Shown here in pieces: positions 60,101-64,000 of a stretch of 64,000 nt of DNA. The stretch is taken from assembly GCA_963740255.1 (NCBI GenBank), contig CAVUDO010000006.1, positions 124,001-188,000 on the forward strand, read 5' to 3'. The DNA comes from CAVUDO01 sp963740255 (GTDB lineage Bacteria; Actinomycetota; Actinomycetes; Mycobacteriales; Cryptosporangiaceae). The notes below the pieces were generated by a model. It was given only the letters and a program-made list of their open reading frames with translations, was not told the DNA's origin and did not search any database. Numbering within the stretch: position 1 is the stretch's first letter; the number at the start of each line of letters is the position of its first letter. Made by a program: the position numbers and the translations under genes.

Positions 60101-60201
60101 ACTGGACCGGGCTCACGGCCAGCAGGCGCTGGCTCGGCGCGGTGAACTACAGCGACGGCGGCACGGGCAGCGGACGCACGTTGGTCGCGGTCACGTCGTA
60201 G
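57196..60201 (+). CDS. Secreted subtilisin-like serine peptidase (S8) with PA and C-terminal domains
   Basis: 1001 residues from GTG 57196. A signal peptide is evident (basic TARRRRG, hydrophobic ALLALTTAGVTALALVM, cut after AVAS). Then an I9-type prodomain (YLVQLADEPVASYDG ... VHDYTVAFNGFAAKLSG), and the S8 domain with Asp190 (VGIVDSGLWPES), His264 (DGHGTHTASTAAGNN) and Ser586 (SGTSMSSPHIAGLAAL). A PA domain is inserted around 440-540. After 670 comes a Fn3-like domain (VTRKVTNVSRSKSSYVASI) and then a beta-rich C-terminal domain with RTLVAVTS at the end. The order is like plant cucumisin-type and actinomycete extracellular proteases. It digests external protein. Confidence 0.95.
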   Translation: MSPTTTARRRRGALLALTTAGVTALALVMPSAAVASPDATARLADGAATGTYLVQLADEPVASYDGRISGYRATRPAPGTRVNRDNPDAKRYASLLKSKHDAVMGRARGAKKVHDYTVAFNGFAAKLSGRQAAVLRTTAGVVAVTKSEMRHLDTVSTPDFLKLTGPDGAWQKQFGGPAKAGDGVIVGIVDSGLWPESASFAPLPASPTDAKVKKRFKGICDVGIERPRFACNNKVIGGRWFVQDFGAERLQPEEYLSPRDYDGHGTHTASTAAGNNGVPVTVEGNDLGNASGMAPAARLSIYKVCWNDTEHGGGCATGDMLAAIDAAVGDGVDVINFSISGSRNNPVDPVEVAYFNAAKAGVFVAASAGNSGPGAMTVAHNSPWLTTVAAGTHDRSATKTVTLGNGASYTGPGLGAAVPSAPLVTATAAAKAGAPATDARLCFLGTLDPAKTAGKIVVCDRGVVARTEKSQEVKNAGGVGMVLTNTAPNSLNADLHFVPTVHVNEVAGAAIKTYAATASPTAALSASVNVVADAPKVAAFSSRGPALTGSGDLLKPDIMAPGVDVLAAVAPPGNSNRPFDFLSGTSMSSPHIAGLAALVIGKFPKWSPMAVKSALMTTASVRDNRGNAITTDSGAPATPLDYGSGQVTPLKAFDPGLVYESGPKDWTRYLCGVNGGLDPAGPDCTRAGGPIDASDLNLPSIAIGALAGVQTVTRKVTNVSRSKSSYVASISEPAGVDITVTPSKFTIDPGKSRTVKLTITRVSAAYDAYSFGAITWLDGKHSVRSPIAVRPVAISAPVQVSGTGTSGSQSIPVTPGFDGTLTATVAGLDEAQVDDLALVPEQGGFDPGNPAESGRTKKATVTIAAGTTVARFATFDADYAAGTDLDVFVYRAGTTTLVGQSAGASSEESITLNAPAAGQYDVYVDLFSAAPATAKAHTFAVGSTAVGNATVTPASQPATVGTPTTVTVNWTGLTASRRWLGAVNYSDGGTGSGRTLVAVTS

Positions 60202-60220
60202 CGCCCCACGCGCAAATGCG

Positions 60221-60255
60221 GCGGCCCCGCCCGGCATCCCAGCCGGCGGGGCCGC
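60221..60255 (+). terminator. Strong GC hairpin after the subtilase gene
   Basis: GCGGCCCCGCCCGGC (60221-60235) pairs with GCCGGCGGGGCCGC (60242-60255) apart from one bulged C. It starts 19 bp after the protease stop and lies before the TPP riboswitch, so it would separate the two units. There is no U tract. Confidence 0.75.
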
Positions 60256-60311
60256 TGCTCGACCGGGGCCTTGGCTGGCTACGATGGGTGCGCGGGCGAC
60301 GTACACGTCCG

Positions 60312-60447
60312 CCGGGGAGCTCGGGACAGCCGGGCTGAGAGGGTGGCCAGTCTTCTGGCGGGTGCCCTGGACGAAGGTCCAGGCCACGCCGGCGGGCAGC
60401 GCGTCACCGACCCGTAGAACCTGCACTGGGTAATGCCAGCGGAGGGA
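60312..60447 (+). ncRNA. TPP riboswitch (THI element)
   Basis: The conserved THI parts are present: CCGGGGAGC near 60313, GGGCTGAGAGGGTGG near 60332-60346, then an optional-stem region, then GACCCGTAGAACCTGCACTG and GGGTAATGCCAGCGGAGGGA to 60447. It binds thiamine pyrophosphate and switches off the thiamine ABC operon that follows, ~140 nt upstream of its first start codon. Confidence 0.96.
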
Positions 60448-60585
60448 GCCCCGGGCGTCCGCCCGTCCTGTCGCGCTGTGGCCTTTCCCGCGGGTCGGCC
60501 TGGTGCCGAGCCGCGGTACGCGGCGGCAGGGCGCAGCCGAGTCGAGCCGCCCACCCTTCCCGGCGCCCCCGATCGGGAGGCACGG

Positions 60586-61671
60586 ATGCGTACCACCAGA
60601 CCTCTGAACGTCCGACTACGGCCCGTCCTCGCCGCCGCGCTGGCGGCGGTCGCTGCGGTCGCTCTCACCGCCTGCTCGTCCGGCGGCGACAGCGCGGAGA
60701 ACCCCACGACCGTCACGCTCGTCACGCACGAGTCGTTCAACGTCGGCAAGGAGACGCTGGCGGCGTTCACCAGGCAGACCGGCCTCACCGTGAAGGTGCT
60801 CCGCAGCGGCGACGCCGGCACGGCCACCAACCAGGCGATCCTCACCAGGGGCAACCCGCAGGGCGACGTGTTCTTCGGCGTGGACAACACGTTCCTGTCC
60901 CGAGCGCTGGACGCCGGCCTGTTCACGCCGTACGCCCCCGCCGGGCTGGACGGCGTGCCGGCCGAGTTCCGGCTCGATCCGCAGCGCCGCGCCACGCCGG
61001 TCGACTACGGCGACGTGTGCGTCAACTACGACAGGAAGTACTTCGCCGACCGCCGGCTCACTCCGCCCCAGACGTTCGCCGATCTGGCCAAGCCCGCCTA
61101 CAAGGACCTGCTCGTGGTGCAGAACCCGGCCACCTCCTCGCCGGGCCTCGCGTTCCTGCTCGGCACGGTCGACACCTTCGGGCCGGACGGCTGGCAGGGG
61201 TACTGGAAGCAGCTGAAGGCGAACGGTGCGCTGGTCGTGGACGGCTGGGAGGAGGCATACCAGCAGCGGTTCACGGTCGGTTCGAAGGGCAAGGGCAACC
61301 GGCCGCTGGTGGTCTCGTACGCGTCCAGCCCGCCGGCCGAGGTGGTGTTCGCCGGTAAGCCGGCGGCCGTCGCGCCGTCCGGGGTGTCGACGGGCACCTG
61401 CTTCCGGCAGGTGGAGTTCGCCGGCCTGCTGGCCGGCGCGAAGAATCCGACGGGCGGCAAGAAGCTGCTCGACTTCCTGCTCTCGGCGACGTTCCAGCGC
61501 GACGTCCCGCTGCAGATGTTCGTGTTCCCGGTGGTCAAGGACGTGCCGCTGCCGGAGGCGTTCACGAAGCACGCCGTGGTGCCGACCGACCCGGCGACCT
61601 TGCCGGCCGAGGAGATCGCGAAGAACCGGGACGCCTGGATCAAGTCCTGGCAGGGCATCGTCCTGCGATGA
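60586..61671 (+). CDS. thiB: Thiamine ABC transporter substrate-binding lipoprotein
   Basis: 361 residues from ATG 60586 (GGGAGGC upstream). Lipoprotein signal: basic start, VLAAALAAVAAVALTACSS with the lipobox Cys. The ThiB/TbpA fold is clear: TVTLVTHESFNVGKETLAAF, RQTGLTVKVLRSGDAGTATN, GDVFFGVDNTFLSRALDAGL, DYGDVCVNYDRKYFADR, SPGLAFLLGTVDTFG and GTCFRQVEFAGLLAGAKNP. It binds thiamine or its phosphates outside the cell. The gene is under the TPP riboswitch and overlaps thiP (ATGA). Confidence 0.94.
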   Translation: MRTTRPLNVRLRPVLAAALAAVAAVALTACSSGGDSAENPTTVTLVTHESFNVGKETLAAFTRQTGLTVKVLRSGDAGTATNQAILTRGNPQGDVFFGVDNTFLSRALDAGLFTPYAPAGLDGVPAEFRLDPQRRATPVDYGDVCVNYDRKYFADRRLTPPQTFADLAKPAYKDLLVVQNPATSSPGLAFLLGTVDTFGPDGWQGYWKQLKANGALVVDGWEEAYQQRFTVGSKGKGNRPLVVSYASSPPAEVVFAGKPAAVAPSGVSTGTCFRQVEFAGLLAGAKNPTGGKKLLDFLLSATFQRDVPLQMFVFPVVKDVPLPEAFTKHAVVPTDPATLPAEEIAKNRDAWIKSWQGIVLR

Positions 61672-63430
61672 CGCCGCTGCCGCCGGCTCGCTCGCCGCGC
61701 GAGTCCGGCGGGCCGGTGACGGCGGCGTCGGCCGGGCGCGCACGGCCGGCCGGCGGTCGCCCGGGGTCGGGGGTCGGGCGCGGCCCGTGGCGGTCGGGGG
61801 CCGGGCGGGCGAGGGTCGGGCGCGCGGCGCTGCTGGCCGTCCCGCTCGGGTTCCTCGCGCTGTTCTTCGCGCTGCCGGTGGCGTCGATCGTCGGGCTGGG
61901 CCTGCGCGAAGGCGGACGGTGGCGCCTGGATGCCGCCGCCGCGGTGCTCACCGACCCGGTGACCCGCGAGGTGCTGTGGTTCACCTGCTGGCAGGCCGCG
62001 GTGTCCACTGTGCTCACGCTGCTGGTGGCGCTGCCGGGGGCGTACGTGTTCGCGCGGTTCGACTTTCCCGGCAAGGCGGTGTTGCGGGCGCTGGTGACCG
62101 TGCCGTTCGTACTGCCCACGGTCGTGGTCGGAGCGGCGTTTCTGGCGCTGGTCGGGCCGGGCGGCCTGCTCGGGATCGAGCTCGACCGGACGGTGTGGGC
62201 GATCCTCGCCGCGCACGTTTTCTTCAACTACGCGGTCGTGGTGCGCGTGGTCGGCGGAGTGTGGGCGCAGCTCGACCCCCGGCAGGAGGAGGCCGCCCAG
62301 GTGCTCGGCGCCAGCCGGATGAGGGCGTTCACGGGTGTCACGCTGCCCGCGCTGACGCCCGCCCTCGCCGGCGCCGCGCTGATCGTCTTCCTGTTCACGT
62401 TCACCTCGTTCGGCATCGTCCAGCTCCTCGGCGGTCCGGGGTACGCCACGCTGGAGGTGGAGATCTACCGGCAGACCGCGCAGCTGCTCGACCTGCCCAC
62501 CGCGGCCGTGCTGTCGCTGGTGCAGCTCGCCGCGGTGTGCGCGCTGCTGGCCCTGGACGCCTGGCTCACCCGTCGACGTTCGGCGGCTCTCACGCTGGTG
62601 GCCGCGCGCGGGGCGGCCCGACGCCCGCATGGCGCACCACAGTGGACGTTCGTACTGGCCAACGTCGCCGGGATCGCTGTCCTGCTGCTCGGGCCGCTCG
62701 CGGTGCTGGTCGAACGCTCGTTCAACGCGGGCGGCGGCTACGGGCTGGCGTACTACCGGGCGCTGGGCGTGAACGACATCGACAGCACGCTGTTCGTGCC
62801 GCCATGGGACGCGGTGCGCAACTCGCTGGTGTTCGCGCTGGTCGCGACGCTGGTGGCGCTCGTGGTCGGTGGGTGCGCGGCGGCGGCGCTGACGCCGCGG
62901 GCAGGCCGGTTCGTCCGCGGGGTGGACGCCATGCTGATGCTGCCGCTGGGAACGTCGGCGGTGACGGTCGGCTTCGGGTTCCTGGTCGCGCTGGACGAGC
63001 CGCCGCTGGACCTGCGGCAGTCGCCGCTGCTGGTGCCGCTGGCCCAGGCCCTGGTCGCGGTGCCGTTCGTGGTGCGGACGCTGCTGCCGGTGCTGCGCGC
63101 GATCCAGCCCCGGCTGCGGGAGGCCGCCAGCGTGCTCGGGGCCAGCCCGTTGCGGGCGCGGCGCGAGGTCGACCTGCCGCTGGTGTGGCGGGCGGTACTC
63201 GTCGCGGCGGGCTTCGCGTACGCGATCTCGCTGGGGGAGTTCGGCGCGACGGTGTTCATCGCCCGGCCGGACGCCCCCACCGTGCCGGTCGCGATCGCCC
63301 GGTTCCTGAGCCGACCCGGCGACCTGAACTACGGCCAGGCGATGGCGCTGTCCGTCGTCCTGATGGCCCTGTGCGCCGGGGCGCTGCTCGCGCTGGAACG
63401 GATCCGGCTCGACCGGGCGGGGGAGTTCTG

Positions 63431-63431
<1 letters not shown>
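61668..63431 (+). CDS. thiP: Thiamine ABC transporter permease (fused two-domain)
   Basis: 587 residues starting in an ATGA overlap with thiB. After a Gly/Arg/Pro-rich start there are about 12 membrane segments and two binding-protein-dependent permease domains, each with an EAA-type loop: EEAAQVLGASRMRAFTGVTL (first) and REAASVLGASPLRARREVDL (second). It spans the membrane and forms the channel through which thiamine passes. It ends in a TGATG overlap with the ATPase gene. Confidence 0.94.

Positions 63432-64000
<569 letters not shown>

Noticed and set aside
57322..60426. 1034-residue minus-strand open frame opposite the subtilase
   Set aside because: Antisense shadow; composition Arg/Gly/Val/Asp repeats with no family signal.

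Overview
The window is very GC-rich DNA (roughly 70% G+C or more, strong G/C bias at third codon positions) from a high-GC Gram-positive actinomycete. Supporting signs are actinobacterial family types (XRE/DUF397 pair, DUF1707, CGNR regulator, LigD polymerase domain, DtxR/IdeR-type iron box), many GTG starts, and several apparently leaderless promoters with a TANNNT -10 element 6-9 nt before the start codon. Frankiales-, Cryptosporangiales- or Micromonosporales-like lineages would fit, but I cannot name a genus.

Layout. 1-541: 5' part of a globin-flavoreductase. 741-1526: DeoR regulator. 1882-13321: a tightly coupled operon for a high-affinity actinobacterial-type [NiFe]-hydrogenase (group 1h/5, Hhy/Huc type): small and large subunits, a NifU-like Fe-S protein, three accessory proteins of poorly known function, a maturation protease with an embedded 34-residue membrane peptide, YceI, a small membrane protein, HypC, HypD, HypE and a helical protein. 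13340-18451: a frameshifted HEAT-repeat gene, an MFS exporter, and a polymorphic-toxin cassette (two YbaB/EbfC-like proteins, an EndoU toxin and its likely immunity protein). 18440-22765 (minus): the second hydrogenase maturation operon, PadR - SIS - HypC-like - SIS - HypF. HypA and HypB are not in the window.

23671-29903 (minus) is the most unusual region. Four tandem paralogues each encode an ECF-like sigma region, a Pro/Ala-rich linker, one membrane segment and a conserved ~95-residue external domain. Each has its own near-identical promoter/start module, and the third copy has lost most of its sigma part. Then follow a MerR-type regulator and Hsp20, bounded by perfect hairpins, and an SRPBCC protein.

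32055-44813 is accessory in character. It holds a topoisomerase IB and a RidA protein that both seem to have in-frame internal deletions, a lower-GC PaeR7I/XhoI-type restriction-modification pair with a frameshifted endonuclease, a CGNR regulator with a perfect palindrome at its start, XRE/DUF397, a CaiB-type CoA transferase, a frameshifted GT4 glycosyltransferase, a truncated Eis-like acetyltransferase and an iron-regulated HugZ-like protein. 44900-56702: LigD polymerase domain, tRNA-Ser, DUF1707 and GDSL proteins, two related membrane proteins, a DEAD-box helicase, a quinone oxidoreductase, a 24-bp minisatellite and PaaN. 57196-64000: a secreted subtilase, then a TPP riboswitch controlling a thiamine ABC transporter (binding protein, permease, ATPase cut by the window end).

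How the genes work together: the two hydrogenase regions would build one H2-oxidising enzyme. HypF starts the cyanide ligand pathway, HypE and HypC/D complete and deliver the Fe centre, and the protease trims the large subunit. The riboswitch ties thiamine uptake to intracellular TPP.
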